Counted from the stretch's first letter, positions 24,151-36,420 are shown. The stretch is DNA of 64,000 bases from Calliopum simillimum (GCA_951812925.1 OX638372.1:88061058-88125057); one strand, 5' to 3'. The notes: generated from the letters alone by a model not told the origin. Translations and numbers: made by a program.

Positions 24151-24224
24151 GAAGACCAGCTCCCAATATTTTCCTTCTAACATATTTTCTGAGCTTATCT
24201 TCCCACAAACTCCACTCTCTCTCC

Positions 24225-24595
24225 ACTTCCTGGTGTAAATTATTTTATTTCTGTCAAAATTTTCCGGAACATACTTATCCCCGTCTCCACCCTAAGGACT
24301 GCCTCCCTGCAAAAATTCAGTTTTTATGAAATTGACTACCCACTTCCATGATGCCTGAGGTCGAGCAGAATTTGGGACCAACCTCCATTATTTTATTTCT
24401 AACATTTTTCTCAAACATACTTATCCCTTGCGCTCCCCTGGAAAAATTTAACTTTTATGAAATTGACTCCCCCGCATCCATGATGCCTCAGGTGGGACAA
24501 AATATGAGACCAACCTCCATTATTTTTTTCCGTCAAAATTTTACTCGAACATACTTAGTCCCTATCTCCACCATTTAGCGGCGGTCCACTGCAAA
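24225..24595. repeat. Tandem repeat, about 140-bp unit
   Basis: TTTTTATGAAATTGACT...TCCATGATGCCTSAGGT...GACCAACCTCCATTATTTT...CGAACATACTTA occurs as two full units (24310-24440, 24440-24590), with the tail of a third before them (24235-24310). The ORF at 24348 is a by-product. Confidence 0.65.
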
Positions 24596-24813
24596 AATGA
24601 CGTATTTTTCCTCGAATAAAATAAATCATATTTCATAAAGAAAATAAGCTAAAGGTTCAGTTGTGTGATTTTTAAATAAAAATATTCGTAAAACTATTCG
24701 TAAAAGCATTGATCTTAGAAACTTTGGATGTGTAACAGGCTTTTTTTAGAAATTCGGTTAAGCTTTTTTATTTCATTTTAAATTATGGAGCTGGCAACCA
24801 AAATTAAAATATG

Positions 24814-25076
24814 GTATCTATATATTAATACGCAAGACAAAAATTTGTCTTACCTTTTTTACTATGTAAGGAATGGAGCACGACTTTGAATTATACACCA
24901 TTAGAAAGGTGTTTGAGTGTAAATGTGCACAAGGTTAAAATTATTTTAATATTTTGCCATTAAGGCAGGCAAAATTTCAATTTTGTACCAAATGACATAA
25001 AAAGTACTAAAACTGACCAAAAAGTACCAAACATATTTAATACATTTGTGGTCAAATTTTGACCATTTTATTGAAA
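24814..25076 (+). repeat. Dispersed repeat, AATACGCAAGACAAAAATTTG family, copy 1
   Basis: Matches 39342-39722 in direct orientation from TATTAATACGCAAGAC through ATACACCATTAGAAAGG and AAAAAGTACTAAAACTG to TGGTCAAATTTTGACCAT. The copies differ by an insertion near 39495-39640 in the second copy. Noncoding, class unknown. Confidence 0.7.
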
Positions 25077-26535
25077 AAAGACAAAATTTGCCATTAAAAA
25101 GTTTAATCTGGTAACCTTAATCAAGCATTTACATATAAACATTTGCCAAAAATACATATATTCGATAGAGCAAAAAATATCTCATTTTTATTTCAACATT
25201 CGGCGTGCTGAACTCTATAAATAAATTTCACAATTGAACATCTGTGATAAATTCATTCTTTCGATTCAATTCATTTCCATTGATTTGAACAAATTTTCAA
25301 TTTCATCTATATTTACTGTTTGAAATGGAAAAACAAAACGAAAAGTGATTGTGAGATGATGTTTTTCTCCTCCCTTTTTAGTTTACATTAATTATTTGGA
25401 ATTAACAGGGAACAATACAAACATGAAACATAATTAAGACCACACTAATACTCTTATAACTTGTTACTTAATTTCTTTGAATGTTTCATTTGCTGCATAG
25501 TATGCATGTATTTATCTATTTATTATACGTGTATGTAATGAGCATTTAGAATTATCTAGAAATTGCATGTAAATAAACGTGTAATGCTCTTAAAAGGCAT
25601 TAATAGGCTTCAGAAACACACACAAAAAAAAATAACCCTGTCACGTGTCATTCTTTTGCCCATTAGTTTTTGAAATGCTTAAAAAAAAAACAAAAAAGAA
25701 AGCTTACGCACCCACAAAGCAAACACAAACAATTTGAAAAATTTACATGAAATGTCTTGACAAAGGCACAATGTAAAAAAATAAATCAATAAATAAATTA
25801 ACATATAAAAAGAAAGATTTTTTTGCATATTTCAAGGCGCTTTAGAAATTTTTAACTGCTCTTACCCATTGATTTATAATGTGCAATGGTAGGAAAAAGT
25901 TATTTCATAAAAGCTTCAAAGGTTGACATCTCATTTGTTGTGAAAATTAAGAATGCAGAAGTATTGGAACTTAAAAACTTTAGTGTTCATTAGACCGGGT
26001 GTGTCTTTCTTTGCGTTACCGACCAAGATTCGACTTGACATCTCCGATTTTTATGAAAATTGACACACATATAACTGTGGTAAAATGATTTTCCGAAATT
26101 TCGAAAATTTTCAAGATGGCGGCCATAGGAAGTTCGATCCAACTTTTGGATACTCACATATTTGAAAATTCATAGCTCCTCGGCTTTTTATCCGATTTTA
26201 ATGAAATTTTTAGGGTTTTTTTAGAAAAGTATAAGCTTTTGAAAAATAAATTACACTGAAAAAAAAGGTTTTTTTTGGTGGAAAAAACCTTTTTTTCTTT
26301 TTCAGTCATTTTGTTGCTTGGTGCACGCTTTTTATTTTTTCGAAATATTTTTAATTCAAAGTAAATTTTATTATAATTCTTTCCTGGCCCTCGAAATTGT
26401 GGTATGTTTTAAGGTTATCACGTTATGAATTTTTGAAGTTGTATAGTGTTGTGTTTATCATGAGTTGTTGGTGCGAGTGCGCTTTTTTTTTCAATGAACC
26501 TTCGTGAAATTTTTCATAGAATTTTGTTGTTGAAT
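25077..26535. other. Noncoding; YY1/Pho-like site noted
   Basis: No gene was recognised. At 26112-26127, CAAGATGGCGGCCAT matches the extended YY1/Pho consensus (AANATGGCGGC). It lies in text that looks like part of an old repeat and may be coincidental. A near-hairpin GGTTTTTTTTGGTGGAAAAAACC is at 26268-26291. Confidence 0.35.
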
Positions 26536-26539
26536 ATTT

Positions 26540-26607
26540 CAACCCATTATAACCAAGTTTTTGGATGAAGGGGTCAAAACGACCCATAAAACTGAATACA
26601 ATGGGTT
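26540..26607. repeat. Palindromic AACCC module
   Basis: CAACCCATTATAACC at the left pairs with the inverse near 26594 (ATACAATGGGTTAA), with core GGGGTCAAAACGACCC between. It belongs to a set of similar modules at 1420, 1728, 2032, 36020, 49328 and 56527. Confidence 0.6.
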
Positions 26608-26623
26608 AATATGTTCTAGAACA

Positions 26624-26830
26624 GCGGTCGGCAACTGGCGGACCGCGGTCCAAGTTCGGACCGCGAAACGCAAAAAACTGGACCGTCAAAAAATAGTTTT
26701 AAGTTACTTAAAGTTTGGTAATCGACCTCAAAACAGTTGTAAAATGTTCAGTACATGTCTAAGCACTGAATTCTACCTTAAACTGAAAATCGGTAAAATT
26801 TACCCTACCTGAAATAACACAAAGTCATGT
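26624..26830 (+). mobile_element. hAT-type terminal fragment
   Basis: CAGCGGTCGGCAACTGGCGG begins an island of GC-rich sequence with repeated GGACCGCG (26640, 26658) in AT-rich surroundings. The CAGNGGTCGGCAAC start with subterminal CCGCGG is typical of hAT transposon ends. No matching right end was found, so it is a truncated end. A short frame over it carries no transposase motif. A perfect 20-22-bp duplication of GGTAGACCTCCCTACCACCA follows at 26838-26879. Confidence 0.6.
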
Positions 26831-26879
26831 ATCAGAAGGTAGACCTCCCTACCACCAGGTAGACCTCCCTACCACCAGG

Positions 26880-27600
26880 TATGACAATGAAAAAGGTCAT
26901 CCTCTAGCATGAGCGTGGAATTAATTTTATTTCGGGGGGGAAGGGTAAGGCGATAAGCTCTTTTGTTCTTTTGCACATATAGTAATAAACGTTACTCATA
27001 ATTCTTTTTGCAAGGTAATCAGAAAATTTCGAACTCCCTAAGTTACCCCAAAAAAATATATATTGCTTATACAATGAGTGGGAAGGATCGATAAGAATCT
27101 CATGTAAGACAAAATCATAAAAATTTACAATCTACTTCTAGCACTTAAAATTGATTAGAAGCGGAAAGGATTTCAATTTCTATATGAAAAACTGCTTACG
27201 TCTTATCATTCATTTGGTGATTTAGTCACGATTTGCTTATTTTTGCTTATATGGGGAGAGGGGTCTAAAATCATCATCATTGAAAATATGGTTTCGTAAT
27301 ACTTGAGTGGCCCCTTTTAAGGTTAACAAAAAACTAAACAAAGCAAAATAAGTTTGAAAAAATCACAGAAAACATCACCAAGAGTTTACCGGTTCCCTTA
27401 CCAGGTAAACTATTAATTAAGCAAGTTATAATTAAATAATGCGAACACGGAGACTTTGAGCTGAAAACAATACCTAACTAAATAATTTTGAGTGCGATGC
27501 TCATCTTAGCCATAATATGCTTGATATAATAAAGCCCCCTGATCTCAGTGTTTATCAAAAATAAGTAAATATGGCCGTTCGAGTTGAATTTAAGGCATTT
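26880..27600. other. No recognised feature
   Basis: Noncoding AT-rich sequence with a G-run at 26933-26941. No gene was recognised. Confidence 0.4.
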
Positions 27601-27603
27601 TGT

Positions 27604-27915
27604 TCTTGTTTTAATAAAATAAAAAAAAAAAAAAATTAAAAGGATAAATAAAAAAAAAATAAAAAAATATAAAAAAATAAAAAAAAAAATAAAAAAAAAA
27701 TATATAAACAATAAAAAAAAAATAAAAAATTAATACAAAAAAAAATAAAAAAATAAAAAAAAATTAAAAAAATAAAAAAAAAAATAAATAAAAAAAAAAC
27801 TAAGAAAAAATAATAAAAAAAAAATAGAAAAAAGAAAATAAAAATAAATAAAAAAAAAAATAAAAAATAAAAAAAATAAAATTAAAAAAAATAATATTAA
27901 AACAAATAAAAATGC
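27604..27915. repeat. Low-complexity (A)nT tract
   Basis: About 310 bp made almost only of A-runs broken by T and rare C/G. The Phe-rich minus-strand frames are artefacts. Confidence 0.85.
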
Positions 27916-29737
27916 CACAAATGTCAAAACCAATGCATCAAAAAACTAAAGCACAAATGGGCAGATTTATTTTTTTGATAAACATTCCCAAAATGGCATG
28001 CATTAAGCAAAATTGGTCTCAATTATTGAAATTTGTGTTATGCTCCAATTTGAGCTTCAATTGGAAAGAAGATCATATTTTAGGATAATTTTTTGCTGTG
28101 TTCCAGAAATTTCATTTATGAAAGTTTTGGCTTCATTTTAGTGAAACTTCACTTCCGAGGCACTTTACAAAATGAGGGCTTTTTATTTATTTTGTAAATG
28201 TATAGGTCAATTGAGTGTAAATATGCAAACAAGAACAAATTTATATTTATCATTTATAACAAGTGTTAATGTTCATGAAGGAAAATATGATTTTTGACAA
28301 AATAAAAATAACAAAACAAAAAAAAAAAAAAAATTTAAAAACATTTGTTGTAACGCACTTGGTAACAGCAATTTGTATAAAGTAAACAATTAAATTAAAA
28401 TTATTTCTGCACTAGATACAAACAACTTTTAAACAAACAAACAAAAAATGTCATAATTTATCTTGCGCCTTACAAAAATGTAAAATTTAAGGCACTTCAG
28501 TAGAGAGAGTACGCTATGAAAGACTAAAACCTTGAACATTTGTGTAAATTTCAAAACAAATAGACTGCGGAAAATCCTTCCTGCAAAAAAATGAGAAGCA
28601 GAAAAATATTTAAATTGTTCTTTTTCAAGTTTGCATTCTACGTCAGAATTTCAGCCGACAGATAATAAACTTAAAAAGACAGAAGAGCAAATATAAATGC
28701 CGTAAATATTTGCCTTGTATATTGGGAAATAAAATTACATTTGTTTTTTTTTTTTTTTTTTTTGCTTTTAGAGAAGAAAAGTTTTTTAAAAATAAATATG
28801 TGGAAATTTAAGCATGACATATAAATCAAAAAGATAATTAACAAAATAAAAGAAAAATAGCAAATTAAGAGAATCAAATGAGAAAATCATTGAAGAAGAA
28901 AAAGTCAATGATCGCTCTATGATAAAACATAAATAGACACCAAGTCTTAAATGCCAGTTAATTAAATACAACAAATTTTTTTGTCAATGAAAAATTGGCA
29001 ATTTAAATGCACCTGTTATACAAAAACGAATTTTAAACTAATGAATTTGATTTTTATGCGAAAAAAATCATTAAAATTCATTAACTGCGCTACAAATTGA
29101 GCTTGTTTTTTTGTGTATTTTTTTAATTATAATTGTTATTATTTTATCAAATATAAAAAAGCACATTTGCTTCATTATTTACTTGAAAAACAATTAGCAA
29201 CATAAAATTTAGTGATTTGTTTGTTTTCCGCGAAATGACGTCATTGTGTTGGCACACATTTGAGTTTTTAACGCCGTTGTATCTATGTATGCAAAAACGT
29301 AAAAAAAGCAGATGTTGCGATTGATTGTTAGAAAAAATTAATAGCTTTATGCAGTGAAATTAGTTAACATAGCCTCAGCATTTTGTTTTTTTAATGAAGT
29401 TTTTATTGAAATAACAAAATTTTATTTAAAGCATTGTATGAAAACAAACAACACATATTTAATTAAAATATGTCAGGGTTGAAAATCGCTCTTTTTATTT
29501 CCCGCCATTAAAAATACAATAAGACAAAAAGTAAACAATTCAGTCAGAAACGATTGATAAAAAAATAAAATGGTTTCTTTGCAATTTGTTATTTTCTACT
29601 TTAGAAATATGAACAAATATTCCATAACTTTCAAAAAATATGAGCCCTTAAATAATCAGAAATTTAAGAATTTTTAGAGCAGCTAAGTATAAGTACTTAC
29701 AAAAAGTACTTATCAAAAGATATGACTCTAAAGCAGT
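27916..29737. other. No recognised feature
   Basis: AT-rich noncoding DNA with A-runs (28316) and T-runs (28745). Short frames have no motif. Confidence 0.45.
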
Positions 29738-29945
29738 TATAACTAAACTCAATACTAGCGCATTTTGTCGCTCTAAAAAAGCTCATTGAAAGCTTTTATA
29801 TTTTGCATCGGCTGCAAGCAAGTGACGCAGATCTGCACAACTACTGACAAAGTTGAACGCTTATCTGTGAGTGAATACGTATACAGAAAGCTTTTGAGCA
29901 CAAAAGCTCAAGTGCCCGTGGGCATAGGCTTTGAACATCGTTGGC
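29738..29945 (+). repeat. Dispersed repeat, copy 1 of an inverted pair
   Basis: ACTCAATACTAGCGCATTTTGTC ... AACGCTTATCTGTGAGTGAA ... GTGCCCGTGGGCATAGGCTTT matches the reverse complement of 46066-46250. The two copies lie 16 kb apart in opposite orientation. Noncoding; type unknown. Confidence 0.7.
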
Positions 29946-30019
29946 CTAAATGATTAACAAATATAAACATTTTTTTAAACCTGGGATATAATAAACCTAT
30001 TTTAAATAAATGCAAATGA

Positions 30020-30101
30020 AAATCAACTTTCCCCAGTCAAATTAAACTTTTCCCAAATCAAATTAAACTTTTCTCGAAATCAAATTAAACTTTTCCCAAA
30101 C
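30020..30101. repeat. Short tandem repeat, about 20-bp unit
   Basis: RTCAAATTAAACTTTTCCC is repeated three to four times with small changes. Confidence 0.75.
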
Positions 30102-30148
30102 CTTGCATAAGGGTATTAATCTCTGATTATATTCAAGCAGCAATCACA

Positions 30149-30366
30149 GAGCTTGAGTGGTCATCTACGTTTTTTCCTTGCAAAGTTATGGTCATTCTAC
30201 GATGCCGTCATGAACTAAAAGGAATTTAGGTACTTATTCGCAATATTTTTCAAAATGAAATATGTCTATAAACCCTGCCATTACAGCTGCCATACGATTT
30301 CATAATGACATTTTAGAATGTCCATAACCTTGTAAGGAAAAAACGCAGATGACCGCTCAAGCTCTT
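30149..30366. repeat. Inverted-repeat MITE-like element
   Basis: GAGCTTGAGTGGTCATCT...CGTTTTTTCCTTGCAA at the left pairs with TTGTAAGGAAAAAACG...AGATGACCGCTCAAGCTC at the right, giving arms of about 65 bp and a total of about 218 bp. No coding capacity. Confidence 0.75.
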
Positions 30367-30879
30367 TTTTGCAAGGAGAAGAGTAGTAAATAGCGCATGT
30401 TATAAAAGAAGGCAGAAAATATCTTTACGTTTAAATTTTTTATAAGGCAGATAAAGAAATTTTAAAACGATATTCAAAAGTTTATACAAAAACAGTCATG
30501 GCTCAATATGAACCACTTGTAATCGTTATCTTTAACACCTGCCAAACAAGTGTTCGGGTATGGCCTTAAATATTGGGTTGTCTGGTGACTCCATACAAAC
30601 TTGAAGAAACATTATTCTTTAGTTCTAGGCATTTTTTGAAGAACACTCTACACCATAAAATGACAAACACAATGTTTGGAACCTAAGTGTCAAAAAGACC
30701 CATGGAAATGGAGCTAATGGGTTTAACTGATCAATGAGAATGTTCATTCTACAATTTTATTATGAGTTTCAGAGGACAAGATTTTTCTAAAATGAACATT
30801 TATATTTTTACAGTAGCGACGAATTTCGAAAATACAGAACTTTAAGAGATTTTAGCTCACATACAATATACTATTAATG

Positions 30880-30990
30880 TTAAATTTCAAATATAATATC
30901 ATGAATTAGCATTCTCGAGAATTTTTTCGTTAAACTGCAATGAAGACTGCAAAGTAGTCTGAGCAAAAATCTTGAGAAGATTTATTAATA
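30880..30990. repeat. Hairpin related to 15312-15422
   Basis: CTCGAGAATTTTTTCG...AAGACTGCAAAGTAGTCTGAGCAAAAATCTTGAG forms an imperfect hairpin and shares its loop phrase with the hairpin at 15.3 kb. Confidence 0.5.
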
Positions 30991-32424
30991 AAAAGGTCCA
31001 ATATTTTTTATATACTATATACCAATTTCGACTATTTTTGGTTGCATCAAGGTGTCACGGTGAATTATTCGATATAAACCGACTTTCAGTCTCATGTACA
31101 TATTTCAAAATGTCACCTGAGTAACATTTTATGTACCGAAAACTTTCTTTATTTCAAAAAAAAAAGACCCAATTTAGCAAAACGGTCACTACTTAATAAA
31201 ATTATTTATTTTTTGACTGATTAAAAAACCAACTAAGATTGATTCGCATTTTTATCTAAGTATATAGGTATAGTGCATCTTGATCTTTCTACATTTGATT
31301 AATTATTTTTCCTGAAATAACACACTATACATTGTAGATGCCCCAAAGGATATGATTATTATGTTAACATCTTAAACAATAATAACAACAATTCCTTCAA
31401 TTCTTATGCAAATTAATAATGCACATTTAAAAATACACTGCAACCTTAAATTGTTTGCAGAATTGTTTGCAAACTTTGCGAATACTTTTGTAAACAATAA
31501 AAAATTCATTAAAATTTTAATTTATTTTCTTTCACCAACACAGCAGCAGAAGCAGCAAGTAAAAGGGCCACATGTTTGCGCATAACTCATGCCAAGAAAT
31601 CTCACCACACACGTCCACCGCAACAGCTTGTATGACAAACAAGAGAAAGAAAGAGAAAGAAAAAAAAAAAAAAAAGCGAACTACCAACGTTGCCAAATTA
31701 GCCAACATAAATTACAGCAGCGGCTATTACAATAACAACGAGTACGTTGAGTAATTTTGGACCTTCATAAATTGCAAGAATCACAAGCTTCATGGTTCAT
31801 CGTTGAAATCGTACATTTTCCCACAGAGTGCATCACAAGTGAAATCAAGCTGGCAGGCATTTAGGCAGGCACAGCCTGTTTAAGGACTTCCTTTTTGTTT
31901 AGAGTTCAGACAAAGACAAATTTACGAGTGTACTATGTAACACCTCATCGTCATGCATCGTGGTAAAATGTACTTGGCTTCAATTGTTTTTTGAAGTGAT
32001 ATTGATTTTGCTATATACAATACCTACAGTGGAATTAAGTTAAGGAGTTTTATTTTAAATCGTTTACGGATTGGAACTAAATCGAATCGAAACTTTGCTA
32101 TCATATATTTTGGTTTTCAGAAATCGAATTAGTTGATCAGGATAAATACTATTTAAGGAAAAAGTTTTATAAAAATTGATTAAGACGGCAAAAGTATGAC
32201 TATGTAGATCGTGTCGACTGATGTTGTGTAAAGGATCCAAAAGAGAATATAATTTTTTTTAAGAAAAACGCAGGTAAGAGAGTGCAGTTCTAGATACTTC
32301 TTTTTTTTTTTTTTTTCTTTTTTCAATAATTTTTTTTTTTCCTAGTTTTTTCCTATTTTTTTTTATACTTTTTCCATTTTTTTTTTTAAGAATTTCGACC
32401 ACGGAGGTGAACACTGGATTAAAA
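30991..32424. other. No recognised feature
   Basis: Noncoding. A GA-rich microsatellite (31640-31675) and T-rich runs (32298-32390) are present. The frame at 31572 has no motif. Confidence 0.45.
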
Positions 32425-33345
32425 AAAACTAGTAAGGGTGTAACTCTTGGCCTGGCCAAAAAAATAAATACTCTACACTGCAGTATTTTGAAAATTTTGC
32501 TTATATGGGAGGTGCCACTCCCTCTTGTCCGAGTTCACCCAGTTTTTGTTCAGAGCTTGCATTTATAGTTTTTAGTGTCTGAGTGGAATTTGGTTGGATT
32601 ATCTCAAAAACCGTTTTCAGTATAGCTTTTGCTTATATAGGAGGTGCCACGCCCTCTTGTCCGAGTTCGTCTAGTTTTAGCTTAGAGCGTGCATTTATAG
32701 TCTTTAGTATTTGAGTGATATTTGGTTGGACTATCTCAAAAAACTCTTTCAGTATAGCATTTTGAAACTTTTGCTTATATGGGAGGTGCCACGCCACCTT
32801 GTCCGATTTCACACAATTTTTGTCAAGAGCTTGCATTTATAATTCTTAGTGTCTGAGTCAAATTTGGTTCGAATATCTCAAAAAACGCTTTCAGTATAGC
32901 GTTTTGAAGCTTTAGCTTATATGGGAGGTGCTACGCCCTCTTGTCCGAATTCGCTCAGTTTTTTCTCAGAGCTTGCGCTTATAATTCGTAGTACTTATGT
33001 GTATTGTGGTTGCATTGTCGTGAAAAATACTCCTAAAATTACATTTTGAATATATTTTTTGTATGGGCGGTAGGCGTGTCCGTTGACCGATTTTGTTCAT
33101 TTTCAATCCCCCGAAATAACTTTAACGATGGAGGCAGCGTACCAAATTTCATTGAATTATCCTGCTCAGTTTTTCCAAAAAGTGTATTTCAACACACAGC
33201 CAGCCAGACAGACGGGCATGGCTATATCGACTCAGGAGGTGACGCTGATCAAGAATATATATACTTTTCTATATCTGCCACGCCTCCTTCTCTGCGTTAC
33301 AAACGGAAGGACGAAGTGAATACACCCTGGGTGTAGGGTATAAAA
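32425..33345 (-). repeat. Mini-me/DINE-like repeat, copy 2, with four tandem modules
   Basis: Reverse orientation relative to copy 1: it begins CTAGTAAGGGTGT...TTGGCCTGGCCAA and ends ACACCCTGGGTGTAGGGTATA-like at 33345. Four modules of about 130-145 bp, each with CTTATATGGGAGGTGCCAC, TTGTCCGA, TCAGAGCTTGC and TTTGGTTGGATTATCTC, start near 32500, 32632, 32772 and 32916. The microsatellite (CCAG/CAGA) is short here (33196-33220). The plus-strand frames at 33046 and 33083 are by-products. Confidence 0.75.
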
Positions 33346-33429
33346 ACAGCAAAATCTCTTTCCACCTTCAATGTCACTAAAAAAAAATATTCCACTCCTA
33401 ATGCATTGACGATAATTTGTAAATTTTTA

Positions 33430-34420
33430 GGTTGGCCAAAAAGACAGTTCAGAAAAGTGAAATATCAAAGCAAAAGTACGATAACTCTGTAAGTACTGGT
33501 CCGATCTGGCAACGCTTTCTTGCTAACGGTAGTTGACAATTGAATTATAAACAATTTTGATCCATTGACATTTCTTCGTTCGTTACATTTTACTTTATTT
33601 CTTCGGAAAGCACAATACGACCCAAAGGCTCACAGAAAAATGTGTGCACATTATGGAGAAGTTGCTTTATCAAAAAGGACAGTTGGAAAATAGTTTGATC
33701 GATTCCGCTCTGGAAATTTTGATGCAAAAGATGCATCGCTATTTCGTTGACTATACACCGAAAAATTGGTCGAAATTCTTGAAAAGGTGTATGAAGACCG
33801 ACACATAAGAAGTTGCGACATCGCTGAGTGAAAAAAATCTTACTGACCGCATTTCAGTATGTGAATCTCTTCTGCGAAAAAAAATCATGATCAAAACGAG
33901 GTGAGCCTGTCCAAACCGTCGCAAAGACGGAACTGACACTAAAGGAGGTTTTGCTTAGTATTTGGTGGGATAACAAGGGACCTGCATCCGCTGGAGCTCC
34001 ATCCGCGTGGACAAACGATTAACTCGGAACTGTACTCAACAGTTAACAAGACTGAATAAAGCGCTCAAGGCAAAACGTGCAGAATTAGTCAACAGAAAGG
34101 GCGTCGCCTTTTATCACGACAAGGCTAGACCACATACGTCTTTGGGGACCCGCCAAAAAGTGAGAAAGCTTGGCTGGGAAGTTTGAATGTCCACCATACA
34201 GCCCAGATCTCGCACCTTCCTATTACCATTTGTTTCACTCGTTGCAGAATTACCTTGATGGCGTATAATTGAATTCCCTAGAGGATTGCAAAAAGTTTTG
34301 GAAAGGAAGGAATTCGTTACGAACGGCGAGACGTGGTCAATAACAATGGAAAACATGATGCAATAAAGTTATTTTGATATATGAAAAAAAATTTATTAAA
34401 CTTTGCTAATTTTTCTAACC
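33430..34420 (+). pseudogene. Dead mariner transposase (DD34D type)
   Basis: Mariner motifs appear in order but in several frames: KAHRKMCAHYGEVALSKRTV and FDRFRSGNFDAKDA (HTH region, 33630-33735), EKLVEILEKVYEDRHI (about 33760), DRISVCESLLRK (33850), VLLSIWWDNKG (33950), FYHDKARPHT (34110) and PPYSPDLAPSYYHLFHSLQ (34195). The third catalytic Asp of the mariner triad (APSDYHLF in the family) is Tyr here. Stops, frameshifts and a deletion between the HTH and catalytic halves make it inactive. The left end may be TA|GGTTGGCCAAAAAG at 33428; the right end is uncertain. Confidence 0.82.
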
Positions 34421-34751
34421 TTTTTTTAAGCAAACCTTTTATTTCAAAACAAATGAGCAGTCCTAACTACTACAACAAATCTGACTTTCTTGAAATCCAG
34501 GAATGGTCGTTAATCGGGGCCAAATGTCAAATAAAATGTTACCTGATTTTTACAGATTTTAATGTTGACCTTTGATTGGACCTTTTGTAAAAGTGTCCGG
34601 CTGTCTTTTGAAATAAATACTTTTTTAAACATTGTATGGGAGGGAGGTAGGCATGAAAATAAACCGATTACGCCCATTTTTAATCCCAGACAGCCTAGTA
34701 ACATTTTTATGTGTAATTAATTTAATGTATCTAGCTTTATCATAGTTTCAA

Positions 34752-34774
34752 CAGACAGACAGACAGACAGACGA
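34752..34774. repeat. (CAGA)n microsatellite
   Basis: Five to six units of CAGA in otherwise unremarkable AT-rich DNA. Confidence 0.9.
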
Positions 34775-35950
34775 ATTTGCTAAGGGGACAAATCAGGACT
34801 AATACAAGCTCAACTTAAAAATCTGGAATCTCTTTTTTGACTTTGGAGCCAATTTACTACGGCCACCCTACCACTGCCGAAAATTTTATAGGAAAACATG
34901 TTTATGAAAAGAATTTTACTTGACTTTTAAACTACTCAACGAGTTTTTACTTCGTTCATATTATTTGACCTATTTTTAAAAAAAGAGTAAATAAAAATGC
35001 TGACAAGTGTCACAAATTACGCAGAATTTTTGCAGGAACAAAAAAAAAAGATTTTTTTACTGCATACTTTTATGCGCATAAACAACTTTTTGTAACCCTT
35101 CATTTCTTGGAAAACAAACTGCTGCGCTGCTATGTATGTAGCTTGTGTTGTACAGTAAATAAGAGTTTCTTAGATCAATGTATGACAAAAAAAAAATGCC
35201 AGCTATAATAGGAGTTGGTTCTGTACCCAATGATAGTTACCTTTGGTAGCCGTTTGAAAAAGACGCTGGAAAAACGGTTTTTCCTCATTTTCGAGTAAAT
35301 TATGTTCGAAAGCAGAAAAGAAAAGCCTTAGCAAAGAAAACTATACAATGATTTTCTACTCAAATGATGACCTCAATATGAAAGTTTTGACCAAGACACA
35401 TATCTTTAAAAAATTATTATCAAAAAATTTAATTAAAATGAAAATCTTTTATTTATTGGGCTATTTAGCTTGAAAAACCTTAACTTTGTTCCATGACCTT
35501 TAGCATTTTTCGATATGCGACTAAGTGCATAAAGGCAAAAATAGAACAGCACAGTAGTGAAGATATGTGGAAGAATGCGTTACGTGTATACTCGTAGTGT
35601 TGTTGTTACTACATACTGGCACTCATGCCATCATCATGACATCAAGTGCAATGCAAAGAGTCAAAAATAGACAGTAGAAATGTTACGAATACAAGTGAAT
35701 TTTTTTCTTTATTCATTATAGTACAGTCATATAGTAGTTTAACCGGGAAAGTTTTCCGGAATTTTTGCAAATGAGTTATTTTATAGATTTCTTTAAGAAT
35801 TTCAACTTTGCCACCTCTAATCGTGTTAGCAAGCGCCGCCATATTGGAAAAATGGCGCCCAAAATCAGTTTCTATAAAAATAACCTCTGAATTTTTTTCG
35901 TACGACTTAGAAATCAGGAGATATCCTAATTCAAAATGTAAAAAAAATTA
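34775..35950. other. No recognised gene; fragment of old repeat at the right
   Basis: Noncoding. GCCGCCATATTGGAAAAATGGCGCC (35836-35860) is a small GC-richer island with a near palindrome. No coding motif. Confidence 0.4.
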
Positions 35951-35954
35951 GTAG

Positions 35955-36178
35955 AATGAGGTGTATCATGTGTTCAGTAAACTTATGCAAGTATTACGAG
36001 GAATATTTTTGTAGACAATTTTAACCCTCTAAAACCCCTACATGTAGGTCTTTTAACCTAAATGTAAGGGGGTCAAAATGACCCACATGTAAGGGTCTTA
36101 GAGGGTTAAAATTTTCTACAAAAATATTCCTCGTAATATCCTGCATAAGTTTACTGAACACATGATACACCTCAAATG
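35955..36178. repeat. Near-perfect palindrome with TTAACCCTCT core
   Basis: GAGGTGTATCATGTGTTCAG at the left and CTGAACACATGATACACCTC at the right are exact inverses, and the inner parts GAGGAATATTTTTGTAGA...TTTTAACCCTCTAA...CCCCTACATGTAGGTC also pair. The centre is about 36066. The right flank (36179-36420) continues into sequence shared with 1160-1340 and 2170-2350. Confidence 0.8.
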
Positions 36179-36420
36179 TAAGGATCATATAGTTATTTGC
36201 ATCGATTTAACACAAGAATGCGTTATTTTTGTTTTTTTCATGTACAGTGGATTAAAAAACTTCAAAAATCAATTAAAAAAAAATCTGACGTGCTGGAGAA
36301 AAACGACGAGACACGGGTATTTTGTTTTAACGCTTACTTTAAGAATTTTTTGGATTTTCTCATGTGTTTTACAAAAAGTTTCAAATTATCGACAGTTTGC
36401 TAAAAAAAAACCGAAAAAAA

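Noticed and set aside
27478..27933. Phe-rich ORFs that look like membrane proteins
   Set aside because: Low-complexity A/T tract read as TTT codons.
32500..32960. CRISPR-like spaced repeats
   Set aside because: Units are 130-145 bp, diverged, and contiguous modules of an interspersed repeat in a eukaryotic genome.
33046..33336. 96-residue ORF recurring in two repeats (also 21289-21651)
   Set aside because: The frame lies in the conserved head of the mini-me-like repeat; conservation follows from common descent of the repeat and the frame differs between copies.
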